Part shown: positions 1-9,335 of the stretch, one piece after another | Layout of the letters: every line of letters begins with the position of its first letter | Numbering within the stretch: position 1 is the stretch's first letter | Assembly: GCA_936450465.1 (NCBI GenBank) | Contig: OW388294.1 | Coordinates: forward strand, 74,452,622-74,516,621 | Reading direction: 5' to 3' | Length of the DNA stretch: 64,000 nt | Source of the DNA: Gibbula magus | Taxonomy: Eukaryota; Mollusca; Gastropoda; Trochida; Trochidae | Made by a program: the position numbers and the translations under genes | Notes under the pieces: generated by a model | Database searches by the model: none | What the model was told of the DNA's origin: nothing | What the model saw: the letters and a program-made list of their open reading frames with translations, nothing else

Positions 1-950
1 CCCCATTGAACACTAAAGAGTCCAAAAAGAAATGTTTCCATGGAAACTAGCAGAAAGTTGAAATACCAGAAACCAGCAAATGGGCCAGAATAAAATAATA
101 TCAGAAAGTTTTTTATATAAAAGCAAGAAAATGTAAGGGCATTTCATATAAGAAATAGAGACTTGTTGTCATGCTTGTCAAAGTAGAATAAAACATAGCA
201 GAGAGCAAAGCAGCTGCGTCCTTCATGTTTTATGCTTCCTGCAATGTATTATTCAACGATAAAGCATGCCAACTTGTCTTCTATTACTTAAATAAGATTA
301 CAACACCTTTCTAACTGGTATGGTCTTTGCTAATGCTATATGAAAATATTACTTTTAGTCTTTTAAGAAAATATCCTATGGTCTGTGATAATTTCCAAGT
401 GTTATGTGATGTTGAGAAATTTTCTTTTATGATGTCTAATCAAGATCTACTATTTTAAGTGGCCATAACCTGCAGGCTTTCATTAGATAAACAGAACTTA
501 ACTATTATCTTAACCATATATATCATATACACATCTTTCCTTTTAAAATGTTTCAATGTGAAGGTTTTACATTTTGTACACTTGCGTTTAAGTATCATGC
601 AGTCTCTCATAACCCTAAATGGGTGGCTCGAATATTCCTTTTATCGTATTTTATATATTATGTACAAGGTCTGTCTGTCTGCTAAGAGACAGTCATTCAC
701 AAACCTGTTTTCTAGTGATCGATTGAAACAACTTGTCAATGTTCAGCCATGTAACCTCGCTGTCATTAATAGATATCAACATGTCACCTGAAAGAAAGGA
801 AATAAATGAACAGTTAATTTGCTCATACCATGAGTTTATATTGTTCGTGAAGATGAAATCATACATCTAGGATCAATCAATTAAAGCTAAGAATAGTCTA
901 AGAATATTGTCGAATCAACATATCATTAAACAAGATGTGTTTGTTAAACA
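1..950. other. AT-rich DNA without recognised features
   Basis: This lies downstream of the last visible exon of the Inturned-like gene, so it is probably intron of that gene. I see no conserved open frame, RNA gene or element boundary here. Confidence 0.5.
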
Positions 951-954
951 CAGA

Positions 955-1495
955 TGCCCCCGGATATGCCAAAGTTATGGCCAAGGTTAAAGTTTTCTGG
1001 GGATGTCCACTGCGGCAAGGTCAAGGTCACTGTTATCAAATATGATGACCTCATCTGAAGGTCTCATCACAAGGTATGCACATGCCAAGTATGAAAGCGC
1101 TAGCTCTGAGCAATCAAAAGTTATGGCCAAGGTTAAAGTTTTCTGAATATTGTCCACTTCGGCAAGGTCAAGGACAAAAGGTCAAATATGATGACCTTAT
1201 GTGAAAGGTCTCATCACAAGGTATGCACATGCCAAGTTTTAAAGCCCTAGCTCTGAGCAATCCAAAGTTATGGCCAAGGTTAAAGTTTCATGAAAATGTC
1301 CACTGCAGCAAGGTCAAGGTCACAAGGTCAAATATGATGACCTCATCTGAAAGGTTCCATCACAAGGTATGCACATGCCAAGAATGTAAGCCCTTGCTCT
1401 GAGTAATCCAAAGTTATGGCCAAGGTTAAAGTTTTTGTGGACAAACACACAGACAGACAGACGGACAGGTGAAATCTCTGATTCGGGGGGCATAA
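955..1495. repeat. Tandem repeat element, ~147-bp units, with ACAG/ACGG microsatellite
   Basis: About 3.5 units of roughly 147 bp are seen; the motif CATGCCAAG recurs at 1081, 1228 and 1374. Units carry GGTCAAGGTCA-like and TTATGGCCAAGGTTAAAG segments. The array ends in a short tetranucleotide tract (CAGACAGACAGACGGACAGG, 1449-1468) and then GGGGGGCATAAAAAG. Tandem core plus ACGG-type microsatellite resembles the non-autonomous 'pearl'/Helitron-like elements of bivalves. That assignment is inferred, because the termini are not resolved. Confidence 0.6.
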
Positions 1496-1583
1496 AAAGA
1501 CTCCGTTTTATTCCAATTTTGCATTTTCAGGAGAATTAAGTTAAGTTGACCTGAGTAGTAGCATTACAGTCAGGAAACCAACT

Positions 1584-1650
1584 TCCTCTGCATGTCATAA
1601 CTTAGGCCAGTTTCCATCACTGGCTAATTAAGCCTTGCTGCATGTCCTTA
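1584..1650. repeat. Dispersed short repeat, copy 1
   Basis: The core is CATAACTT, CCAGT, CACTGGCTAA, CCTTGCTGCAT. Diverged copies occur at 2625-2693 and 22972-23038. The family is not recognised. Confidence 0.45.
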
Positions 1651-1825
1651 ACTTTTCTGAAACAATTCTTTGACATGCTGAAAACTCTAAGTGGACATCT
1701 GACTGACATAATAAGATAATTGTACTAAAACAAAGAAACCCTCAAAGTGGTTGTTATTTGTGTTGGAGAAAAAACATGAATGATCATTTAAGTTGTTCAA
1801 ATCAACAAAGATATATAAAAGTTAC

Positions 1826-2523
1826 CTCTATGTATTTTTCCGCATTTCTCTGCAGCGGAATGTGGCACCAAACCTTGAACAATAACTTTCCTATCTTTGA
1901 GAACATCTTGTGATTCACTGTTTCTTGATCTCCCTGAACCTTGTTTGTTGAACGTGAAAAGTATAATTCCGAACAACTTCTCACACAACACCACACCCCC
2001 ATCATCCCTCTGTAATCCATGAACTGTCGGCATAAGCACCACATCTTTCCACCTTTGAACATCATAACTTTTCTTAGATTGTGTTGAAATATCACTATGT
2101 TTGTCAAAGCTGTCACGTAAACCTGTAGAGTGATCAACGCTAGTTCTATCGTTAAAGTTTTCATCTTTCCACATCTTTCTGTCAGGAATACTCTTTCCAT
2201 TGGATCTGAAGTCGGTAAACACTTCAGTGTTCGATCTTTCATTGTAATCTGTCCTTTGGTTTCTATAAATGTCTGTCCCACCATTAAGTGCAAATTCTTG
2301 ACTAGATTTTCTTGCATTTTGTCTATACTCCACAGATTCATAATTTGACACATATTTTTCATGGCCATTTTGTCGCGTGATCAACTGAGATCGGAACTCT
2401 TGTTGATAATGGTGCCGATCATTTGTTTGTCGCCCATCACTTGAGTTTGATTTATCAACATCCACGTAATACACATCTCCTTGTTTTTGGCTTACATATG
2501 GAGTCCAGTTAGATCCAACTTTG
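1826..2523 (-). CDS. intu: Inturned-like protein, coding exon 2 (PDZ-containing), partial gene
   Basis: This is the second coding exon of a CPLANE/planar-polarity effector. Its first base completes the codon left open by the exon at 4036-4205 (AG|C, Ser57), and 232 further codons bring the protein to residue 289. The N-terminal part carries WTPYVSKQKGDVYYVD, like the conserved aromatic motif near the start of Inturned. A long Ser/Asn/Asp-rich linker follows. At the end comes the start of a PDZ fold: LFGIILFTF, then VIVQGLVPHSAAEKCGKIHRG with the last Gly codon split by the donor. Acceptor TTTCATTGCAG and donor GTAACT flank it. Inturned works with Fuzzy and Wdpcp in ciliogenesis and planar polarity. 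The family call rests on motif order and the PDZ core; another PDZ protein is possible. Later exons lie off the left edge. Confidence 0.62.
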
Positions 2524-3441
2524 CTGCAATGAAAATGTCATTCATTATTACATTATTTTAAAAATTCATATAAAATCGCACGGCAATATGAATATTAAAT
2601 TTATATTTTATTATATACAGATCAACTTCTCTCTGCAAGGTATAACTTGTGCCAGTCTCTATTACTGGCGAATCAAAGCCTTGCCGCATTTCCATGTGTG
2701 TTATTGTAGTCGGATGTTAAAAGTTATCAAGGGTGTTATTTCATTGAGAGGTATCGACATTACACACATTAATTACACACATGCATGAGAAATATTAATT
2801 ATGATGAATATATTACGAATAACAAGCATTAGCAATTCAAAATAGTATTTTTCTTGTAAACAAATTTAACATTTACTGCCGTGTAGACCTAAATGGCGTG
2901 TTCAGACCAGAAAGCCATTATTATTTGTAGATATTTAAAAATTATACAACATTGTTAATATATTTCGTCAATTCAACAGTTATTAATTTTTTTTGGCCTT
3001 TGGAAGTTAAAATAACGGTCCCTAAATTATGGTGATCCGGAACTACCCGAATTATGTTGTCCGATCAATTGTTTATTTCTTAAAATATATGGCAGATATA
3101 AAAATCATTTGCATTGTAATTTACAGGTGAAGTGTTAAGGTAAGCGAAGAAATATTAAAATTTAGCAAGTTGATTTAATTGTTTCTTAAAATAGGATGTC
3201 CTCAATGAATGACCTATTTCCGACGCGCAAGCGACAGCTGACCGCAATGATAGGTATGCTCGTTACAGGGCGTGCAAGTAAACTCCGGCTACCAAGAAGT
3301 AAAACAAATGTCATCTTGAAGAACATTGACACAGCTTTAAAATAAGACATTGAGTGAAGAAATCCATCCAGGTTTGCACTCCCTAGATTTAAATAGACGT
3401 CCAAGTGACCCAGAATACCCGTGATCCTGAATACCCTTACG
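2524..3441. other. Intron of the Inturned-like gene
   Basis: AT-rich intron. Apart from a diverged copy of a short dispersed repeat at 2625-2693 I see nothing distinctive. Confidence 0.5.
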
Positions 3442-3760
3442 CACTGTATTATGGCAGGGAGAAAGCCCGCAACGCCATGTGGCTATGCATTGGGGTGAAA
3501 CCTGCGAGCATCGGCTGGAACTAGCGAACCATGGGTGGTACTACGCTGAAATTCAGTTTAGCATTGCACCCCAACCTTACTGCGTGTAGAACATGAGCAT
3601 GCTTTCGAGCGTGGATATGTGCGCTTTATAAATATGCACTATTATTATTATTAATAGAACAGTTCTCTACTGCAAACAAAGTTGCCGTGCCCCTGGCGGG
3701 ATTCGAACCCAGGACCTCTTGATCCGAAGCTGAACGCGCTAACCACTGCACTATCCCGCC
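3442..3760 (-). mobile_element. tRNA-derived SINE, copy A
   Basis: On the minus strand the tRNA-like head is 3760-3695, with A box TAGTGCAGTGG (3753-3743) and B box GGTTCGAATCC around 3710-3700. The T-stem runs straight into SINE body, so this is not a functional tRNA gene. The body (GCCCGCAACGCCATGTGG, TGCGAGCATCGGCTGGAACT on plus) is shared with copies at 12810, 19561 and 35972. The body is interrupted by a short insertion at 3597-3657. The 3' end is truncated relative to copies C and D. Confidence 0.8.
3597..3657. mobile_element. Short retroposed tail inserted in SINE copy A
   Basis: About 60 bp (TGAGCATGC...GCGCTTTATAAATATGC followed by an ATT run) interrupts the SINE. The 7-bp sequence TAGAACA is duplicated on both sides, whereas copy D has one uninterrupted TAGAACAGTTC there. 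It looks like the 3' tail of a different, 5'-truncated SINE. Confidence 0.6.
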
Positions 3761-4035
3761 CCCAATTATCAAGTAACCTAACCAACAAGTTCATAATAAG
3801 TTGTAGCATGTAGTACAACAGTTCATTGGCTAAGATCTAAGTCATAAGAAACGCCAATCTGTCGATTTGTGAATGCTGTCAAAATGACAAAATAATGAAT
3901 CTGCTGCAACTGGGTAATGACAGTAAAATCAATGGCACAATTCTACATTAAGAAAGAGATGTGCATAATTCGATAAGACTTTGAAATCTACTATATTTGA
4001 CAAGACAAAGTTACACTCCATAGTTCTAAGCGCAC

Positions 4036-4205
4036 CTGTCAAGTTGGTTTCGATGCGAAAACTTTTCTGTCCCCGGGCGAGAAGAGATATTTTCAACTTC
4101 AGCCCGGGGCAAGTTTCGAGTTCTTAACCGTCCGTCACTGTCGTCATAAACTTCATGTTCATTTGAAGGATCATAAAATGGCCCGATGTTCGGAAAATAC
4201 GCCAT
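4036..4205 (-). CDS. intu: Inturned-like protein, first coding exon
   Basis: The ATG (4205-4203) has a good context, with A at -3 and G at +4. The exon encodes MAYFPNIGPFYDPSNEHE and 38 further residues, then two bases (AG) before donor GTGCGC. The next exon at 2523 supplies the missing base. This exact phase match is the main evidence that the two exons belong together. The short acidic N-terminus (DPSNEHEVYDDSDG) fits the acidic start of Inturned proteins but is not diagnostic. The first base of the start codon is chosen because the frame upstream is closed by TAA. Confidence 0.6.
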
Positions 4206-4213
4206 ATTATTCT

Positions 4214-4270
4214 TTAACCATGGCTAAAAACTTTCGCCAGTTTTTGCTTTAGCTTGTCGACGGCGGCCAT
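4214..4270 (-). CDS. Upstream ORF in the leader of the Inturned-like gene
   Basis: An 18-codon frame (MAAVDKLKQKLAKVFSHG, TAA) ends nine bases before the main start codon. Its ATG has A at -3 and G at +4, so it would be expected to engage ribosomes if the transcript starts upstream. A CCAAT-box sequence (TGATTGG on minus, near 4318) lies about 45 bp further upstream. The transcript start is unknown, so the uORF is an inference. Confidence 0.35.
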   Translation of the reverse strand: MAAVDKLKQKLAKVFSHG

Positions 4271-4279
4271 ACTGTTTAC

Positions 4280-5030
4280 ATCCGGGGCCTGGTCACCCGA
4301 ATAACTTTTTTCCAATCACAGGTGAGAGAGCAAACAGGGGAGGTTACTCGTGCATGAATAAGCATCAGTGGTAAATTAAAAACAAGTTTAAATTTATTGC
4401 AGTGGTATTTTGGTACTTCAATCATTATTTCCCACTTTATCCCATTTGTTTAAAATTGTATGAACTTCATTTTATTCTATAAAACCAAAGAAAAGAAATG
4501 ATAATTTATTTCAAATTAAAGTCCTAATCATTCATTTTCAAAAATAAAAGACAGGCCGGGAACAAAACACTAAAGCTCACTTGTTTAATAAGTTAAAAAG
4601 AAAAGAAAGAAAGTCTAGTTGCAATAGCATTCGGTATTTTACCAATGAAAGAAAAATCCACAGGGTTACTATTTATTTTTTAATTGTGTTTTTTTTTAAA
4701 TAGCTTAACACAACAACAAAAACTCCTTAAAAAATCAATTCTAATTAACATAAATCAAAATATCTGAGATCGATTACCACAGATTTACATTCAAATACTT
4801 TGTTTGGAGAGCGAGGTATGTCATTCATTTTCTTTTTGAAGAACATCCATTTTGATTTTTTTAAAACTAGAACGACCATACCTAGCTGTTGCATTATCTT
4901 CCCACATAGGTTACTCTCTTCAGATTTCCGACCGTAGAGAGTAACCTCTGTGGGAAGAGAATGTTCCTCTTGGAGACACTATATATAATATATATTAATA
5001 CATTTTATCCGACAGTTGAGTAACGCTTAT
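4280..5030. other. Region upstream of the Inturned-like gene
   Basis: It contains the CCAAT-like site near 4312-4318 and a long inverted repeat at 4902-4969. Otherwise it is AT-rich with homopolymer runs. Confidence 0.4.
4902..4969. repeat. Long hairpin (inverted repeat)
   Basis: Arms of about 23 bp (TCTTCCCACATAGGTTACTC... and ...AGAGTAACCTCTGTGGGAAG) flank a loop of about 20 nt with one or two mismatches. It is probably a fold-back MITE; no precursor or transcript evidence is available. Confidence 0.6.
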
Positions 5031-5034
5031 ATAT

Positions 5035-6425
5035 GGAAACCACAAAACCTATATCAACTTTATCAATCAGTAAATGGTTGAGTAACTCTTGGCATCGCCA
5101 AGAAAATTATATGTCAATTTAATCAACCAGTTAATGATGGCGTAATGCGTGTAAACACCATGCAAGAATATGTCAATTTTATCAAGCATTGAATGATTGA
5201 AAAACGATAAGAAACAACATGCCAACTTGACTAAATCAACTTTATTAGTAAATGGTTTAGTAACTCTTGGAAACACCAAGCATATATCAACTTTATCAAG
5301 CAGTAAATGGTTTAGTAACTCTTGGAAACACCAAAAATATATCAACTTTATCAAGCAGTAAATGCATGGTTTAGTAACTCTTGGAAACACCAAAAATATA
5401 TCAACTTTATCAAGCAGTAAATGCATGGTTTAGTAACTTTTGGAAACACCAAAAATATATCAACTTTATCAAGCAGTAAATGCATGGTTTAGTAACTCTT
5501 GGAAACACCAAAAATATATCAACTTTATCAAGCAGTAAATGCGTGGTTTAGTAACTCTTGGAAACACCAAAAATATATCAACTTTATCATGCAGTAAGTG
5601 GTTGAGAAACTCTTGGAAACACCAAAAGTATATCAACTTTATAAAGCAGTAAATGGTTTAGTAACTCTTGGAAACACCAAAAATATATCAACTTTATCAT
5701 GCAGTAAGTGGCTGAGAAACTCTTGGAAACACCAAAAGTATATCAAGTTTATTAAGCAGTATATGGTTTAGTAACTCTTGGAAACACCAAAAATATATCA
5801 ACTTTATCATGCAGTAAGTGGCTGAGAAACTCTTGGAAACACCAACAGTATATCAAGTTTATTAAGCAGTATATGGTTTAGTAACTCTTGGAAACACCAA
5901 AAATATATCAAGTTTATCAAGCAGTAAGTGGTTGAATAACTCTTGAAAACTTCAAAAGTATATCAAGTTTATTAAGCAGTATATGGTTTAGTAACTCTTG
6001 GAAACACTAAAAATATATCAACTTTATCAAGCAGTAAGTGGTTCAATAACTCTTGGAAACACCAACAGAATATCAACTTTATCAAGCAGTAAATGGTTTA
6101 GTAACTCTTGGAAACACCAAAAATATATCAACTTTATCAAGCAGTAAATGGTTTAGTAACTCTTGGAAACACCAAAAGAATATCAACTTTATCAAGCAGT
6201 AAGTGACTGAGAAACTCTTGGAAACACCAAAAGAATATCAACTTTATCAAGCAGTAAATGGTTTAGTAACTCTTGGAAACATCAAAAGAATATCAACTTT
6301 ATCAAGCAGTAAATGGTTCAGTAACTCTTAGGAAAACCACAATGCAAGAATATGTCAATTAACTTTATCAAAGAGTAAATGGTTGAGTAACTCTGGAAAA
6401 TACCACGAATATGTTAATGTTACTA
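5035..6425. repeat. 55-59-bp minisatellite (about 25 units)
   Basis: The basic unit is 55 bp (ATCAACTTTATCAAGCAGTA ... GGAAACACC). Some units carry a 4-bp GCAT insertion, giving 59 bp. From about 5585 to 5960 two unit types alternate and CATGCAGTAAGTGG recurs at 5588, 5698 and 5808, so there is a 110-bp higher-order dimer. Units at both ends are more diverged. Open frames across it are by-products of the repeat. Confidence 0.9.
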
Positions 6426-6464
6426 ATCAGTAACGAGCTGAACAGTGTAAACACCTCACCTGCA

Positions 6465-6665
6465 CGCGAGGATCGCCCTGACAGTATCGAAGTCTCGGAG
6501 TCTACCGGTCTGTCTGCAGTGTGATATGGGTGTCTTCACTCCGAACATTCTACACCAACCCAACCAGGGGCATTCCTTCTCGACCAATCAGCTTTAGTCA
6601 CGTCATAGGTGTTCTCAGATGTAACGTGTTGATTACGTCATCATCTTCATCAGTATCCATGATGA
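6465..6665 (-). promoter_or_regulatory. Promoter-like or 5' non-coding exon candidate
   Basis: This is a locally GC-richer stretch with two CRE-like motifs (TGACGTAA near 6640 and TGACGTGA near 6602, minus strand) and an inverted CCAAT box (TGATTGG near 6590). It ends in a strong donor-like site CAG|GTGAGG. It could be a non-coding first exon of the Inturned-like gene about 2.3 kb away, or of another transcript. No open frame crosses it. Confidence 0.25.
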
Positions 6666-8250
6666 TAAATGTTTGTCAATCTGCAAGAAATTGAAATATA
6701 CTAATATCTAATACTTTTAAGTGTAAAGTCATTCATTTCAAGGTACAGTTCAGTTTTCACATTGAAGCTGATTGAACAAACCTGTTCATACTGCCTCGCG
6801 TTTACTTCACATGTTATTATCCCCAAATTTACAGTGCGCACAACGTCCTGCTATAAATTCAATGTTCTACTTGTAGACATCGCTTGCCTCAGAAACAAAG
6901 GAACAAATTGCTCTGCTCTAGAGTGCTATACGTGTACAGCTCAATGAAATATACATTCAAATTTCAAAGTTAGCAGGATCAAGTCACATCTACAATGGGA
7001 ACCCTTTGAACAATACAGTTCCCAAAGTTCATAAACCCGTGGTGGGTCAATAACGGACATTGAGAATACAGACATTACACTAAAATAAAGATTAATGAAT
7101 AATATGTATATGTATATGTATATGCGGAAATGTCCCGATTGGTTTGACACCATGCGGGTTTTCAACAGGGTCAGCTGTTTAGTCCATCACTTTCTGTTCT
7201 ATTTACATATTTTTCATTGCATGAATAAGTTAATAACCACTATTTATCTTCAGAATTTCACATGGTAAACATATATGTAGAATGTCACTTGCCTCAGAGA
7301 TAGAGTGAATCCAACCAATCGTTTCCTTTTTCCTGTTAAGGTATTTTTATTCATTATCACGATTACTCTTTTATGATATTTGATTTATTTGACCTGAATA
7401 AAGAAGCACGTAAGTCATATTTTATAGCCACTGGAGAATATAGTAGTTTATGACATTAAATCTCGAAGTATCTTGACCTTACTTTACTTGTGTGTCAAGT
7501 TCTCATATCTGTATTTGTACATATTTGTTACATGAAACGGTGAAACCAACCGTAGTAAACGATACTAATGAAGTTATGAAATGCATGTCTTTAATCGCGG
7601 GAAGTGATTTTATTTCTTCGTTAAATACGTAAAATATTACTTTTGAATGTTACTTTTGCGTCCGAAAATTTTGGGGGAAATATGTTGTCATTTTATGTTC
7701 TTACTTTCTATGAACAGAACGAAATTAAATAACAACATCAATATGTTATGGATACATACAATTTGCATAATATGTTTAAAACATTTTTATTGGTTTGTTC
7801 GTTGATCATTTACTGCTATAATGTATTGGCGTCAACTTTTGTTGCCCAAAGTAATACGAAGGTGGCATGTCTGTGAAATTACCCTTAATTACAAAACAAC
7901 TATCTTGCCCGAACAAAAGAGAAACTTTGTCAAGTATCTTACCATCACTTTTCACGTTGTTCTCATAATGTTCCTTCCTCGATATCTCTCTGAAGGGTGG
8001 AACGTTATGAAGGGGAAGTACGTCGATTGTTTAGTCAACATTCGACCTTATCGCAACACGAGTATATATCAGAAGCAACACATTCTGAAGGAGGGCACTT
8101 ACCTCGAGTACCTATTGGTTCCTATTGGAGCTTATATATGCTCTTATCTGACATCACATAGGAATTATAACCTGATACTACATAAGAAATTTACCTCTTA
8201 CAACATGGATGCTGCGATTTGATATAGCACAATATATTACCTCCTAGAAT
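6666..8250. other. No supported features
   Basis: AT-rich sequence with a TATATG run near 7104. A plus-strand open frame at 7821-8222 shows no recognisable motif. Confidence 0.5.
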
Positions 8251-9335
8251 TTCGATCATTATGACCTGTTAAACTTTAAATGCCGACCTTTTATAACAGA
8301 GATTATCTGATAAAAGTAATTGTTATGATATATGGTAAGGTAAATACTATGTTATAAATTGATCTGTGGCTTGTTTTAAAACGGAGACGATATACCCTGT
8401 TGAAATATATACCCAATGGTCAGTTATAACGTATACACATATGGCATGATCTGTTAAAATGTAGGTGCTGCATGGTCTATTACAAATCAAAATCTATGAT
8501 GTGTTATAACACAAATGTTATGGTATGTAACCTGTTGTAACACAAATGACATGACCTTTTATAACAAACAGAGGGTTTGACAAGTTAAAATAAATTCTTT
8601 GACCTGATATAGAGTAGATGATTTGACATTTTGCAAAGAGGATGATATTGCATGTTATAATATAGATACTGTGACCTTTTCTGACGTAGCATATATGGTA
8701 TGGTCCATATAAGATAGATAGTATGGCCGGTTATAATATAGATGGTATGGCCTTTTATAACGTAGTCAGTATGACCAGTTATAACATATATGGTATGACC
8801 GTAATAACATTTATGGTACGACCGTTATAACATATATAGTATGACCTTTTATAACGTAGATGGTATGACCATTTATAACATATATGGTATTACCTTTTAT
8901 AACGTAGATGGTATGACCATTTATAACATATATGGTATGGCCTTTTATAACGTAGGCATTATGACCAGTTATAACATATATGGTATGACCGTTATGACAT
9001 ATATGGTATGGCCTTTTATAACGTAGATGGTATGACCATTTATAACATATATGGTATGGCCGTTTATAACGTAGATGGTATGACCATTTATAACATATAT
9101 GGTATGGCCGTTTATAACGTAGTCAGTATGACCAGTTATAACATACATATATATGGTATGGCCTTTTATAACGCAGATAACATGACCAGTTATAGCATAT
9201 ATGGTAAGACCTTTTATAACGCAGATGCTATGACCCGTTATATCAGAGATGATATGACCCTATACAATGAAGATGGTATATTACCTGTTACAACCAAGAT
9301 TTACAAGCCAAAATACCCGATATAAAGTAGAACCT
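8250..9335. repeat. 30-bp AT-rich minisatellite, partly dimeric
   Basis: The monomer resembles GGTATGACCATTTATAACAT. In the core (about 8690-9260) alternating TATAACGTAGA and TATAACATATA forms give a 60-bp dimer. Units become steadily more diverged towards both ends, the usual picture of homogenisation in the centre of an array. Confidence 0.85.

Noticed and set aside
955..1495. CRISPR-like array
   Set aside because: Units are contiguous ~147-bp tandem repeats without short conserved repeats and unique spacers, in animal DNA.
3695..3760. tRNA gene on the minus strand (A and B boxes present), also at 20237-20303
   Set aside because: The sequence after the T-stem is SINE body, no proper acceptor stem pairs, and the unit recurs with the same flanking body; it is a SINE head.
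5067..5426. Minus-strand 119-codon ORF
   Set aside because: Lies in the 55-59-bp minisatellite; open only because of repeat composition.
7821..8222. Plus-strand 133-codon ORF
   Set aside because: No recognisable motif, no splice or promoter context, and of a length seen by chance in this much AT-rich DNA.
8841..9325. Plus-strand ORFs with repeating YNIYGM/YNVDGM peptides
   Set aside because: Produced by a 30-bp minisatellite whose unit length is a multiple of three; degenerate flanks have stops.
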